Below, piece after piece: positions 7,194-14,605 of a DNA stretch of 14,735 nucleotides. The position numbers and the translations under genes were made by a program. Below the pieces are notes generated by a model, which saw only the letters and a list, made by a program, of their open reading frames with translations, made no database searches and had not been told where the DNA came from. The stretch is from Clostridiales bacterium UBA7001 (lineage in GTDB: Bacteria > Bacillota > Clostridia > TANB77 > CAG-508): positions 1 through 14,735 of the forward strand of contig DJXP01000064.1 of NCBI GenBank assembly GCA_002449785.1, in the 5' to 3' direction. Within the stretch, counting starts at the first letter, position 1; every line of letters starts with the position of its first letter.

Positions 7194-8561
7194 ATGAAAA
7201 AGAATGAAGAGTATATTACAAGTATTATTGATAATGGTTTTCAAGGTGAAGGAATTGCAAAAATAGATGATATAACAGTATTTGTACCCAATTGTATAAA
7301 AGGCGAAAAGGTTAAACTAAAAATATTAAAAGAAAAAAATAATATAGCATATGGAAAAGTAATTGAAGTTATTGAGAGGTCTGAAAATAGGGTTGATGGT
7401 AGTATTGATTGTGAAACATTTTTTAAATGTGGTGGATGCACATTAAGACATATGAAATATGATTATACAATTGAAATGAAAAAAAATGCTGTTCAAACAA
7501 CACTTAGAAAAGCATTAAATAAAGATATTATAGTTGATGAAGTAATAAAAATGGATAATCCATTTAATTATAGAAATAAGCTACAATATCCAATTGGAAT
7601 TGATAAAAACGGTAATTATAAGATGGGTGTATATACATCAAGAACACACGATATTGTTGAAACCCAAAATTGTTTTATACAAAATGAATTAATTCAAAAA
7701 ATTGCAAATGATATTTTTGCATTTATAAAGCAAGAAAGAATTGTAGTATATAACGAGAAAGATAATACTGGTGGAATTAGACATTTAATAATTAGAATTG
7801 GTAAAAAAACAAATGAAGTATTAGTTACAATAGTAACTAATACCGAAAAAATAGGTAAAGAAAAAGAATTAGTTAGTTACATTACAAATAAATATTCAGA
7901 AATAAAAACAATAGTAAAAAATGTTAATAATAAAAATACTAATGTTATATTAGGAAATAAAAATATTGTATTATATGGGAATGGATATATATATGATTAT
8001 ATAGGCGAATTTAAATTTAAAATTTCAGCTATGTCTTTTTATCAAGTAAATCCTGTTCAAACTGAAAAGCTATATGCTAAAGCAATTGAGTATGCTGATC
8101 TTTCTGGAGATGAAATAGTATTTGATTTGTATTGTGGAATTGGAACAATAGGAATTTGTGCCTCAAAAAAAATAAAAAAACTTTATGGAATAGAAACAAT
8201 TAGTGAAGCAATAGAAGATGCAAAAGAAAATGCTAGATTAAATAATATAAATAATGCAGATTTTTTTGTAGGAGATGTTGAAAAGATTCTGCCAGAATTT
8301 ATCATGCAAAATAATATAAAGCCAGATGTTGTATTTTTAGATCCTCCAAGAAAAGGATGTGATAAAAAAGCATTAGATACTTTACTTCAAATTAAACCTA
8401 AAAAAATTGTTTATATAAGTTGTAATCCAGCAACTTTAGCACGTGATTTGAAATTATTAAGCGAAAAATATGAAATAAGGAAAGTAGCAATTTGTGATAT
8501 GTTTCCTTATACATCACATATTGAGTGTGTTACAGTGCTTTGTTTAAAAGAAAAAATATAA
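7194..8561 (+). CDS. rlmD: 23S rRNA (uracil-5-)-methyltransferase, RumA/RlmD (RlmCD) family
   Basis: 455 residues, the usual size. An N-terminal TRAM domain (about 1-60) precedes a [4Fe-4S] site made of C73-x5-C79-x2-C82 and C160 (TQNC). The Rossmann methyltransferase domain has the SAM-binding motif FDLYCGIGTIGI (310-321). It also has DPPRKGC (383-389), the catalytic nucleophile C410 in YISCNPATLARDL, and the general base E444 in HIEC. The enzyme forms 5-methyluridine in 23S rRNA using SAM; in Bacillus one such enzyme (RlmCD) modifies both U747 and U1939. Which site is used here cannot be told, so the symbol is a family label. A tRNA-specific homologue is less likely given the Fe-S cysteines. 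Its stop overlaps the ribosome binding site of the next gene. Confidence 0.9.
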   Translation: MKKNEEYITSIIDNGFQGEGIAKIDDITVFVPNCIKGEKVKLKILKEKNNIAYGKVIEVIERSENRVDGSIDCETFFKCGGCTLRHMKYDYTIEMKKNAVQTTLRKALNKDIIVDEVIKMDNPFNYRNKLQYPIGIDKNGNYKMGVYTSRTHDIVETQNCFIQNELIQKIANDIFAFIKQERIVVYNEKDNTGGIRHLIIRIGKKTNEVLVTIVTNTEKIGKEKELVSYITNKYSEIKTIVKNVNNKNTNVILGNKNIVLYGNGYIYDYIGEFKFKISAMSFYQVNPVQTEKLYAKAIEYADLSGDEIVFDLYCGIGTIGICASKKIKKLYGIETISEAIEDAKENARLNNINNADFFVGDVEKILPEFIMQNNIKPDVVFLDPPRKGCDKKALDTLLQIKPKKIVYISCNPATLARDLKLLSEKYEIRKVAICDMFPYTSHIECVTVLCLKEKI

Positions 8562-8567
8562 AGGAGG
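8561..8567 (+). promoter_or_regulatory. Ribosome binding site fixing the GNAT start at 8573
   Basis: AAGGAGG, a perfect Shine-Dalgarno, overlaps the stop of the rRNA methyltransferase by one base and lies 5 bases before ATG 8573. The frame is open upstream into the methyltransferase gene, but that part has no such site. Confidence 0.85.
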
Positions 8568-8572
8568 TTTTT

Positions 8573-9316
8573 ATGAACGAATATATTAATTTAAATATGG
8601 AAAATATTGAGGACGAGCATATTTGCTGTGCAATAGGAGATCCAAAACATCAAGATGGAGTTGATTGTAAGAAAGAATGGATAAAAAATAAGTTAAAAGA
8701 TGGACATGTTTTTAGAAAGCTAAATGCAAGAGGAAAAATATTTATTGAATATGAACCATTAGAAACAGCTTGGGTACCAGTAAGTGGGAAAAACTATGAA
8801 TATATTTATTGTTTATGGGTAGCAGGAAGTTTTAAAGGAAAAGGAATTGGTGGAGAATTATTAGAATATGCAATAAATGATTCTAAGAAAAAAGGAAGAA
8901 GTGGAATATGTACATTAGTATCTAAAAAGAAAAAGCCTTTTTTAGGTGAGAAAAAATTTTTTGAACATTTTGGATTTGAAGTGGTTGATAGTATCGAAGA
9001 TTATGAATTATTAGCATTAAAATTTGAAAATAGTGAAGTGCCAAGGTTTAATGAAAATGCAAAATCTATGAAAATTGACAATCAAGATTTTACAATTTAT
9101 TATAGTAATGAATGTCCTTATGTAGAATATGAAGTAAAAGAACTATCAGAATATGCTAAAGAAAAAAATATTAAATTAAATATGATAAAAATAGATTCTT
9201 TAGAAAAGGCAAAAAATGCACCTTGTGTATTCAACAATTGGGCTAATTTTTATGAAGGAAAGTTTATATCTAATACTATACTTAATGCTAATGCTTTAGA
9301 AAAATTATTAAAATAG
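8573..9316 (+). CDS. GNAT family N-acetyltransferase with YoaP-like C-terminal domain
   Basis: 247 residues in two parts. The N-terminal half is a GNAT acetyltransferase: the acetyl-CoA-binding motif A reads VAGSFKGKGIGGELLEYA (83-100), and FFEHFGFEVVD (129-139) is the usual late motif. The C-terminal part (about 155-247) resembles the YoaP-like domain attached to this GNAT subgroup. It begins like a thioredoxin-fold strand (FTIYYSNECPYVEYEV, C181), but a second redox Cys is not adjacent. A later APCVFNNWANFYEGKFISN matches the thioredoxin-like cis-proline region. The acceptor substrate is unknown. Start and translational coupling to the upstream methyltransferase are clear from the Shine-Dalgarno overlapping its stop. 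The palindromic element begins at the base after the stop codon. Confidence 0.85.
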   Translation: MNEYINLNMENIEDEHICCAIGDPKHQDGVDCKKEWIKNKLKDGHVFRKLNARGKIFIEYEPLETAWVPVSGKNYEYIYCLWVAGSFKGKGIGGELLEYAINDSKKKGRSGICTLVSKKKKPFLGEKKFFEHFGFEVVDSIEDYELLALKFENSEVPRFNENAKSMKIDNQDFTIYYSNECPYVEYEVKELSEYAKEKNIKLNMIKIDSLEKAKNAPCVFNNWANFYEGKFISNTILNANALEKLLK

Positions 9317-9571
9317 TGTTACGATTCACAGCCAATGATATTACATATAAAGCTAGTTATTATTAAATTTTTGAAAAAAAATAATGCGACTTGAAAGTAA
9401 TTTTTGTTTAAAAATCTTTATTAATTTTACGGAAAGAGTTCAAGCTTGCCTTGGAAGGGTGCCGTAAAATTACTTTAGATTTTTAACAAAAATTAGCTTG
9501 AACTAGCATTTTTTTGAGAAAATTTAAAATAACTAGTTTATAGTATAACTTAAAGGCTGTGAATCGTAACA
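9317..9571. repeat. 255-bp palindromic element with 17-bp terminal inverted repeats (MITE-like)
   Basis: TGTTACGATTCACAGCC at 9317-9333 is repeated exactly, inverted, at 9555-9571. The palindrome continues inward with small bulges. CTAGTTAT (9353-9360) faces ATAACTAG (9529-9536), and 9398-9417 faces 9477-9495 with one base of indel. TAATTTTACGG (9422-9432) faces CCGTAAAATTA (9462-9472). The remaining 29-base loop (9433-9461) is less AT-rich and contains CAAGCTTG. The whole would fold into one long hairpin on DNA or RNA. There is no convincing ORF, transposase or target-site duplication. It fills most of the 333-base gap before the next gene. It may be a non-autonomous mobile element, a dispersed palindromic repeat, or a structured RNA; it could also terminate transcription. 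Confidence 0.8.
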
Positions 9572-9649
9572 AATAAATATGAGTATAAGAAAAATACAAA
9601 AATTAAAAGTTATTTAATAAAATAATATACTATATGGGAGAAATTAATT
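9572..9649. other. AT-rich leader with no recognisable feature
   Basis: The remaining 78 bases of the gap are almost pure A/T. Only the ribosome binding site GGGAG (9636-9640) of the next gene stands out. TATACT at 9626-9631 is too close to that site to serve as its -10 box. Confidence 0.5.
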
Positions 9650-10321
9650 ATGAGTATCAAATTATTTTTTCATGCTATTATAAAGTATATTTTGGGTGTA
9701 TTAATTGTTGGAATTTTGCTTTTTATTCCAGCAAATTCATTTAATTATTGGAATGGATGGCTTTTTATGGGTTTATTATTTATTCCAATGTTTATTGCAG
9801 GAATAGTTTTAATGATAAAAAATCCTGAACTTCTTAAAAAAAGATTAGATGTTAAAGAAAAAGGAAGTGAACAAAAATTAGTTATTCTTTATAGTTCTAT
9901 AATGTTTATATTAGGATTTATAATTGCAGGACTAAATTATAGATTTGGATGGATTAAGTTACCTAATATTGTTATAATAATATCGTCAGTTTTGTTTACT
10001 ATAGCATATGTTTTATATGCTGAAGTATTAAGGGAAAATACATATTTATCACGTGTAATTGAAGTACAAGAAAATCAAAAAGTAATAGATTCTGGACTTT
10101 ATGGAATTGTAAGGCATCCGATGTATGCTATAACAATATTATTGTTTTTAACAATGCCACTAATTTTAGGGTCAATAATTTCTTTTATCATATTTTTAGC
10201 TTATCCATTCATAATTGTAAAAAGAATAGACAATGAAGAAAAAGTACTAGAAAATGACTTAAAAGGATATAAAGAATATAAAATGAAAGTTAAATATAAA
10301 TTAATACCATTTATATTTTAG
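9650..10321 (+). CDS. Membrane methyltransferase, isoprenylcysteine carboxyl methyltransferase / PEMT family
   Basis: 223 residues with about five hydrophobic segments (roughly 10-28, 37-56, 78-95, 106-124 and 160-190). The C-terminal half holds the SAM-binding signature of the ICMT/phospholipid methyltransferase family: VIDSGLYGIVRHPMYA (145-160), then NEEKVLENDL (195-204) and YKEYKMKVKYKLIP (207-220). Members methylate small or lipid-like acceptors at the membrane; the bacterial acceptor is generally unknown, and no prenylation genes are nearby. It is the first gene after the palindromic element and is followed 30 bases later by a thioesterase gene, probably in the same transcript. GGGAG at 9636-9640 lies 9 bases before the ATG. 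Confidence 0.82.
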   Translation: MSIKLFFHAIIKYILGVLIVGILLFIPANSFNYWNGWLFMGLLFIPMFIAGIVLMIKNPELLKKRLDVKEKGSEQKLVILYSSIMFILGFIIAGLNYRFGWIKLPNIVIIISSVLFTIAYVLYAEVLRENTYLSRVIEVQENQKVIDSGLYGIVRHPMYAITILLFLTMPLILGSIISFIIFLAYPFIIVKRIDNEEKVLENDLKGYKEYKMKVKYKLIPFIF

Positions 10322-10351
10322 AAATTATAAATTGAAATAGCAGAGGTATAT

Positions 10352-10768
10352 ATGAGTTATACATATAAAAGAAAAATTAATTATTATGAAACAGATAAAA
10401 TGGGAATAGTTCATCATTCAAATTACATAAGATTTTTAGAAGAGGCTAGATGTAGATGGCTTGAAGAATTAAATATTTCAATGGAAAAGTTAGAGCAATT
10501 GGGATATACTATTCCAACATTAGAAGTAGATTGCAAATATAAATATCATGTTACAAGTGGTGATATTATTTTAATTGAACCCAAAATTTCAGAATTTAAT
10601 GGTGTTAGAATGACAGTAGAATATAAAGTAATAGATGAAAAGACAGGGAAGAATGTAATTGAAGCATGGACAAAGCATTGTTTTACAAATACGAAATTAA
10701 AGCCAATTAACATGAAAAAATCAAATACAGATATTTATAATATATTTGAAAAACTAATGAATTGCTGA
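10352..10768 (+). CDS. Acyl-CoA thioesterase, YbgC/FadM-like hot-dog fold (4HBT family)
   Basis: 138 residues, the normal size for a single hot-dog domain. The active-site signature YYETDKMGIVHHSNYIRFLEEAR starts at residue 11 and is split here as YETDKMGIVHHSNY plus the RFLEEAR helix. D15 is the expected catalytic aspartate. The rest follows the family: a beta sheet with GDIILIEPKISEFNGVRMTVEYKV broken only by turns. It hydrolyses acyl-CoA thioesters in the cytoplasm; chain preference cannot be read. AGAGG (10342-10346) lies 5 bases before the ATG. It probably shares a transcript with the membrane methyltransferase upstream. Confidence 0.87.
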   Translation: MSYTYKRKINYYETDKMGIVHHSNYIRFLEEARCRWLEELNISMEKLEQLGYTIPTLEVDCKYKYHVTSGDIILIEPKISEFNGVRMTVEYKVIDEKTGKNVIEAWTKHCFTNTKLKPINMKKSNTDIYNIFEKLMNC

Positions 10769-10887
10769 TTTATTATTAATTATAAAAATAATATTATTAT
10801 AATTGTTACAGCCAGAATTCATAATTCAATAATGAAATAAAATAATTAATAATACAAATTAATCAAATATAAAAGAGGTAAAAGAAA

Positions 10888-11418
10888 ATGAAAGTATTAA
10901 TTGCAACAAAAAATCCAGGAAAAATTGAAGGCGCTAAAAGGGCATTTGAAAAATATTTTCAAGATGTTCAAATTGAAGGAATACCAGTTAAATCTGATGT
11001 TAGTAATCAGCCAGTAGATAAGGAAATTTTTATGGGTGCAAAAAACAGAGTGAAAAACTTAAAGAAATATGCTAAAGAACATGGAATTGAAGCAGATTTT
11101 TATGTGGCTAGTGAAGCAGGAATTACTAATTTATTAGGTGATTGGATAGATATAAATGCAGTAGTAATTGAAGATAAAAAGGGAATACAAAGTATAGGTA
11201 CTAGCCAAGGATTTCAAATACCTGAAAAATATATAGATGAAATAAAAGAAACCGAACTTGGAATTGTTATGGACAGACTATTTAGTAGTAATAATCTAGG
11301 TAAAGGGAAAGGTGGAATAAGCATTTTGACAAAAGATGTTTTATCTAGAATAGATATGATAACAGATGCATTTATAATGGCATTAATTAAACATATTAAT
11401 GGAGAAATATGGAAATAA
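10888..11418 (+). CDS. yjjX: Inosine/xanthosine triphosphatase, YjjX (DUF84) family
   Basis: 176 residues, full length for the family. It opens with VLIATKNPGKIEGAKRAF (3-20), the phosphate-binding start typical of ITPase-fold house-cleaning enzymes. It continues with PVDKEIFMGAKNR (42-54), SEAGI (75-79) with W86 a little further on, GTSQGFQIP (104-112), LGIVMDRLF (124-132) and the KGKGGISILTKDVLSR segment (139-154). These match YjjX proteins, which hydrolyse ITP and XTP so that deaminated purines are not built into nucleic acid. AAGAGGT at 10873-10879 is a good ribosome binding site. A different-family enzyme with the same type of job (RdgB) starts at 14606. Confidence 0.85.
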   Translation: MKVLIATKNPGKIEGAKRAFEKYFQDVQIEGIPVKSDVSNQPVDKEIFMGAKNRVKNLKKYAKEHGIEADFYVASEAGITNLLGDWIDINAVVIEDKKGIQSIGTSQGFQIPEKYIDEIKETELGIVMDRLFSSNNLGKGKGGISILTKDVLSRIDMITDAFIMALIKHINGEIWK

Positions 11419-11421
11419 GTA

Positions 11422-11450
11422 TTGTTTATAAGTTAAAGAAATGATATAAA
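11422..11450 (+). promoter_or_regulatory. Possible extended -10 promoter for the TSCPD gene
   Basis: TTGTTT at 11422-11427, a 17-base spacer and TATAAA at 11445-11450 with TGA directly before it (extended -10). It starts just after the yjjX stop and 36 bases before the ATG at 11486. Confidence 0.45.
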
Positions 11451-11485
11451 TTATAAGATTAATTGTAAAATAAAAGGAGTATAAA

Positions 11486-11755
11486 ATGGAATATAGATAT
11501 AGACCAAATGGAGTTTGTTCATCAGAACTAATATTTAATATTGATGAAAACAATATAGTACAAGATTTAAAAGTAATTGGTGGATGTAATGGAAATCTAA
11601 AAGGCATTAGTGCTCTAATTAAAGGAATGAGTATTGATGATGTAATTCAAAAACTATCAGGAATTTTATGTGGATATAGAAATACTTCATGCCCAGATCA
11701 GATATCAAAAGCTTTAGTTGAATTTAAAAATAAAAATGCAGGTATTATTAGATGA
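11486..11755 (+). CDS. TSCPD domain protein (TIGR03905 family)
   Basis: 89 residues. The motif NTSCPDQISKAL (66-77) defines the TSCPD domain, which also occurs at the C-terminus of some adenosylcobalamin-dependent ribonucleotide reductases. It contains four cysteines: C11 in NGVCSSEL, C34 in IGGCNGNLKG, C62 in LCGYRN and C69. The arrangement suggests metal or Fe-S binding, but this is not proven for the stand-alone family and its function is unknown. AAGGAG at 11474-11479 lies 6 bases before the ATG. Its TGA stop overlaps an ATG that opens a 20-codon reading frame. Confidence 0.85.
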   Translation: MEYRYRPNGVCSSELIFNIDENNIVQDLKVIGGCNGNLKGISALIKGMSIDDVIQKLSGILCGYRNTSCPDQISKALVEFKNKNAGIIR

Positions 11756-11814
11756 GTATAAATGATAATAGTATTGCACCTTATATAAATATTTTAAAAG
11801 AATATGATATATAA
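11752..11814 (+). CDS. Possible 20-residue peptide ORF or gene remnant
   Basis: The ATG overlaps the TGA of the TSCPD gene (ATGA), a typical coupling arrangement, and the frame reads MSINDNSIAPYINILKEYDI before TAA. No separate ribosome binding site is seen. The peptide resembles the start of a normal soluble protein, so it may be a decayed gene stub. Chance is equally possible. Confidence 0.2.
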   Translation: MSINDNSIAPYINILKEYDI

Positions 11815-11831
11815 GAAATGGAGGAACTAAA

Positions 11832-12347
11832 ATGAATACAAATATTATAGCTCAAATAATAAATGGCATTGGTAGTGTATTTAGTATGATTGGTATTAAT
11901 ATAAAAAATAAAAGAACTGTTTTATTATTTTTTATTATTGGAAATTCATGTGTTGCAACAGCATTAGGATTGCTAAATGCAAAATCTGGAATGATTTTAC
12001 AAACAATATTTGTAATAGAAACAATTATAAATTATTTTTGGGAAAAGAATCATGATAAATATCCTCCTTGGCTAATACTTATATACTTAATTCTTCCTGT
12101 TATTATTCTGATATTAAATTTTAAAACTCCATGGGATATTTTAATTATAATTGCAAGTATAGTATTTCCTCTTGCATTATTATCAAAAAATTTAAAATTA
12201 AGATTATTAAATTTATTATCTATTTTACTATGGATACCGTATAATTTTCATTTTGATGCTATAGTTGGTGCAATTGCTTGTATTATATTTGCAATAATGA
12301 ATATTATAGCTATTATTAGGTTAGATGTAATGAGAAACGTATCTTAA
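11832..12347 (+). CDS. YgjV-like inner membrane protein
   Basis: 171 residues with five or six hydrophobic segments and short polar loops. The features fit the Imp-YgjV family: NGIGSVFSMIGINIKNKR near the N-terminus, a Gly/Asn-containing second helix (IIGNSCVATALGLLNAKSG), PPWLILIYLILP in the middle, a LLSILLWIPYNF segment, and a final helix ending in IIAIIRLD. Function is unknown throughout the family. GGAGGA at 11820-11825 lies 6 bases before the ATG. Confidence 0.75.
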   Translation: MNTNIIAQIINGIGSVFSMIGINIKNKRTVLLFFIIGNSCVATALGLLNAKSGMILQTIFVIETIINYFWEKNHDKYPPWLILIYLILPVIILILNFKTPWDILIIIASIVFPLALLSKNLKLRLLNLLSILLWIPYNFHFDAIVGAIACIIFAIMNIIAIIRLDVMRNVS

Positions 12348-12386
12348 AGTTCAGAGGGGGACTATCTTTTTATAAAAGAATAAATT

Positions 12387-12512
12387 TAAATAAGGACTAA
12401 TATTGATAAAAATGCTAATAAAATGATATTTAAGGAATTTGATGAAGTTCCCTCAAAGATTTCACAAAAATTCACATATGATTTTGTTAGAAAATTAATA
12501 AAAGGATTATAG
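12387..12512 (+). pseudogene. Possible C-terminal gene remnant
   Basis: After a stop codon at 12387-12389 a frame stays open to TAG at 12510-12512. It reads IRTNIDKNANKMIF, then KEFDEVPSKISQKF, then TYDFVRKLIKGL. An ATG at 12423 would give 29 residues but has no ribosome binding site. Amino-acid choice looks protein-like (amphipathic, ending in a helix), so this may be the tail of a decayed gene in the 173-base gap before the HAD gene. No family recognised. Confidence 0.25.
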
Positions 12513-12520
12513 AGGTAAAT

Positions 12521-13240
12521 ATGTTAGAAAATAAGAAAGTAATAATATTTGATTTAGATGGAACTCTAATAGATTCAATTGGAATTTGGAATGCTATAGA
12601 TGAAGAAGTAATTAAACAAATTGGAAATGGTGAAATTGATGATGTGGATATAGCAAAACAAAGAGATACTAAACTAAAAGAATATAGTAAATGTGATGAT
12701 GCATATTTAGAATATTGTGGATTTTTGGGCGAAAAGTACGCTTCAAACTTGCCTAAAGAAGAAATAAAAAAAATAAGATATGAGATAGCATATCATTACA
12801 TAAGAGATATAGTGGATTATAAACCATATGCTGAAGAGGTTTTAAAATTTTTAAAAGAAAAAGGATATATTTTAGTAATAGCTAGTACAACAAATGATCA
12901 TACTATAAAAATATACAAGAATGAGAATAAAAACATTATTAATAAAGCAAATTTTGAAGATTATTTTACACTAATTTTTTCAAAAGGTGCTGTAAAAGAA
13001 TTAAAGCCTAATCCAGAAATACATCTCAAAATTCTTAAAGAATTAAATGTAAAAAAAGAAGAATGCTTAATTGTAGAAGATGCGTTAATAGGTGTGGAAG
13101 CAGCCAATAATGCAGGTATTGATGTTGCAGTTATTTATGATAAGTATTCTGATTGCGATAGAAAAAAAATTAGGAGCTTATCGCAATATAGTTTTTCTGG
13201 ATTTAAGGAAATGCTAGATGAAATAAAAAGAGAAGATTAA
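12521..13240 (+). CDS. HAD superfamily hydrolase, subfamily IA (beta-phosphoglucomutase-like)
   Basis: 239 residues. Motif I is IFDLDGTLIDS (9-19; D11 nucleophile, D13). A helical cap occupies about 20-100. Motif II is ASTTND (121-126), motif III is K162 in LKPNPEIH, and motif IV is VEDALIGVEAANNAG (185-199; E186, D187). The architecture is that of phosphatases and phosphomutases that act on small sugar or nucleotide phosphates; the substrate is unknown. AGAGGT (12511-12516) overlaps the end of the putative remnant upstream and sets the start. The Nudix gene follows 32 bases later. It is only distantly similar to the HAD protein at 474-1133. Confidence 0.85.
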   Translation: MLENKKVIIFDLDGTLIDSIGIWNAIDEEVIKQIGNGEIDDVDIAKQRDTKLKEYSKCDDAYLEYCGFLGEKYASNLPKEEIKKIRYEIAYHYIRDIVDYKPYAEEVLKFLKEKGYILVIASTTNDHTIKIYKNENKNIINKANFEDYFTLIFSKGAVKELKPNPEIHLKILKELNVKKEECLIVEDALIGVEAANNAGIDVAVIYDKYSDCDRKKIRSLSQYSFSGFKEMLDEIKRED

Positions 13241-13272
13241 TATCATACATAATTTGATGGAGGATTCTGCGC

Positions 13273-13710
13273 ATGGATAATAAAACTGTATTTGTTTTTA
13301 AAGGAATATTGTTTGATGACAAAAAAAGAGTATTAATAGATAATAGAAAAGAAGAAATACTAAATGAAGCAAATGGAAAATGGGAAGTTCCAGGTGGAAA
13401 AATAAAATTTGGAGAAACTCCAGAAGAAGCTGTTAAAAGAGAGATTTTAGAAGAAACAGGATATTCAGTAAATGTAAAAAATATAATTCCTTTTTCAAAT
13501 GTTTCAGTTTGGAATTATCCAGATTGTAATCAACATACAGTTGTATTTTATTATGAATGTGAACTTGATGGTAATATTCATAAGGAAATAAAAGATAAAA
13601 AAATAAATACATATAAATGGATTAATACAAATGAACTTTCTAAGTATAATTTTTTACCAGGAAGTATAGAAGCAATTGAGATGGTATTTAACAAAAGATA
13701 TGGTTCTTAA
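13273..13710 (+). CDS. Nudix hydrolase
   Basis: 145 residues. A complete Nudix box is present: G42-x5-E48-x7-R56-E57-I-x-E60-E61-x-G63-Y64. It begins at GGKIKFGETPEE and ends at REILEETGY. GKWEVPGG (35-42) leads into it, as in MutT-like enzymes. These enzymes cleave nucleoside diphosphates linked to another group, including oxidised or excess nucleotides, using Mg2+. The exact substrate is not readable. GGAGGA at 13259-13264 supports the start. The location between a HAD phosphatase and a transporter, with RdgB beyond, suits a nucleotide house-cleaning role. Confidence 0.9.
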   Translation: MDNKTVFVFKGILFDDKKRVLIDNRKEEILNEANGKWEVPGGKIKFGETPEEAVKREILEETGYSVNVKNIIPFSNVSVWNYPDCNQHTVVFYYECELDGNIHKEIKDKKINTYKWINTNELSKYNFLPGSIEAIEMVFNKRYGS

Positions 13711-13730
13711 AGGGACAAGGAGGAAAATAT

Positions 13731-14588
13731 ATGAATATACTTAGTAATTGGAGTATTTATGTTATCGGATATTTATTTATGGCAACACTATTTACTCAAT
13801 TTTATAAAATAACCACGAAAACATTAACTAATGCAGGAGCATTAACAGTAATACTAGAGTTTACTGCAGGACTTACAGCTTTAGTTTTAAGCCCATTTCT
13901 AGAATATAGATTTCCTACTGATAAAAAAATATATTTAATGCTTGGAATATCAATAATTTTTTATACTATGAGTGATAGAATAAATACTACAGTTAGAAGT
14001 GGACTAGAAACTTCTACTTTTAGTATGCTAAAACAATTATCAACGGCATTTATGATTTTTGCAGGACTTGTATTTTTAAAAGAAAAATTTATTTTAAGCA
14101 AATTCATAGGAGCAGTATTAATATTATTTAGTAATGTATTAGTATTTTATAAAAAAGATGGATTAAAAATGAATAAATATATTTTACTAGCAGTTTTAGC
14201 AAATATTGTTTATGCAATAGCATTGTTTTTATCTGTAAACATTTCAGAAGAGTTTAATTTGTTATTTTATACTGCTATAACCACAATAATTCCATCTATA
14301 TTAATAACTTTAATCGAAAGAATAAAAATAAGTGATATAAAAAATGAGTTTAGTAATGGCAATAAAAAAGCAATTATTATAACTGGTATATCTTGGTGTA
14401 TTTCTATATTTTTTAATTATAAAGCATATCAATTAGGAAATGTTACTATAGTTGCACCACTGTGTGCATTAACTGTTATGCTTAATGTTATAGTTGGGTA
14501 TTTGTTCTTAAAAGAAAAAGACAATATGATAAAAAAAGCAATTTCAGCGGTTTTGATAATTATTAGTGTTTTATTAATAAAAATGTAA
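13731..14588 (+). CDS. EamA/DMT-family membrane transporter
   Basis: 285 residues, the typical length. It has about ten hydrophobic segments in two repeats of five. Each repeat ends with the family's AxxxFLxExF-like turn: VFLKEKFILSKFIGAVLIL (first half) and GYLFLKEKDNMIKKAISAVL (second half). Members move metabolites, often amino acids or nucleotide-related compounds, across the cytoplasmic membrane. Substrate and direction are unknown. AAGGAGGA at 13717-13724 lies 6 bases before the ATG. The stop is 17 bases before the RdgB-like start. Confidence 0.85.
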   Translation: MNILSNWSIYVIGYLFMATLFTQFYKITTKTLTNAGALTVILEFTAGLTALVLSPFLEYRFPTDKKIYLMLGISIIFYTMSDRINTTVRSGLETSTFSMLKQLSTAFMIFAGLVFLKEKFILSKFIGAVLILFSNVLVFYKKDGLKMNKYILLAVLANIVYAIALFLSVNISEEFNLLFYTAITTIIPSILITLIERIKISDIKNEFSNGNKKAIIITGISWCISIFFNYKAYQLGNVTIVAPLCALTVMLNVIVGYLFLKEKDNMIKKAISAVLIIISVLLIKM

Positions 14589-14605
14589 TTATTTTGGAGA
14601 AAAAT

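Noticed and set aside
7241..7441. Minus-strand open frame inside the rRNA methyltransferase gene
   Set aside because: It lies wholly within a well-supported gene on the other strand and has no recognisable domain or start signal.
8525..8572. ATG start giving a 16-residue longer GNAT protein
   Set aside because: It lies inside the upstream methyltransferase gene and has no ribosome binding site, whereas ATG 8573 has a perfect one.
9384..9467. 27-codon ORF inside the palindromic element
   Set aside because: Its sequence is dictated by the palindrome, it lacks a ribosome binding site, and it reads through the loop without any protein-like pattern.
11383..11607. Minus-strand open frame across the yjjX-TSCPD junction
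   Set aside because: It overlaps two supported plus-strand genes and has a Phe/Tyr/Ile-rich product typical of antisense frames in AT-rich DNA.
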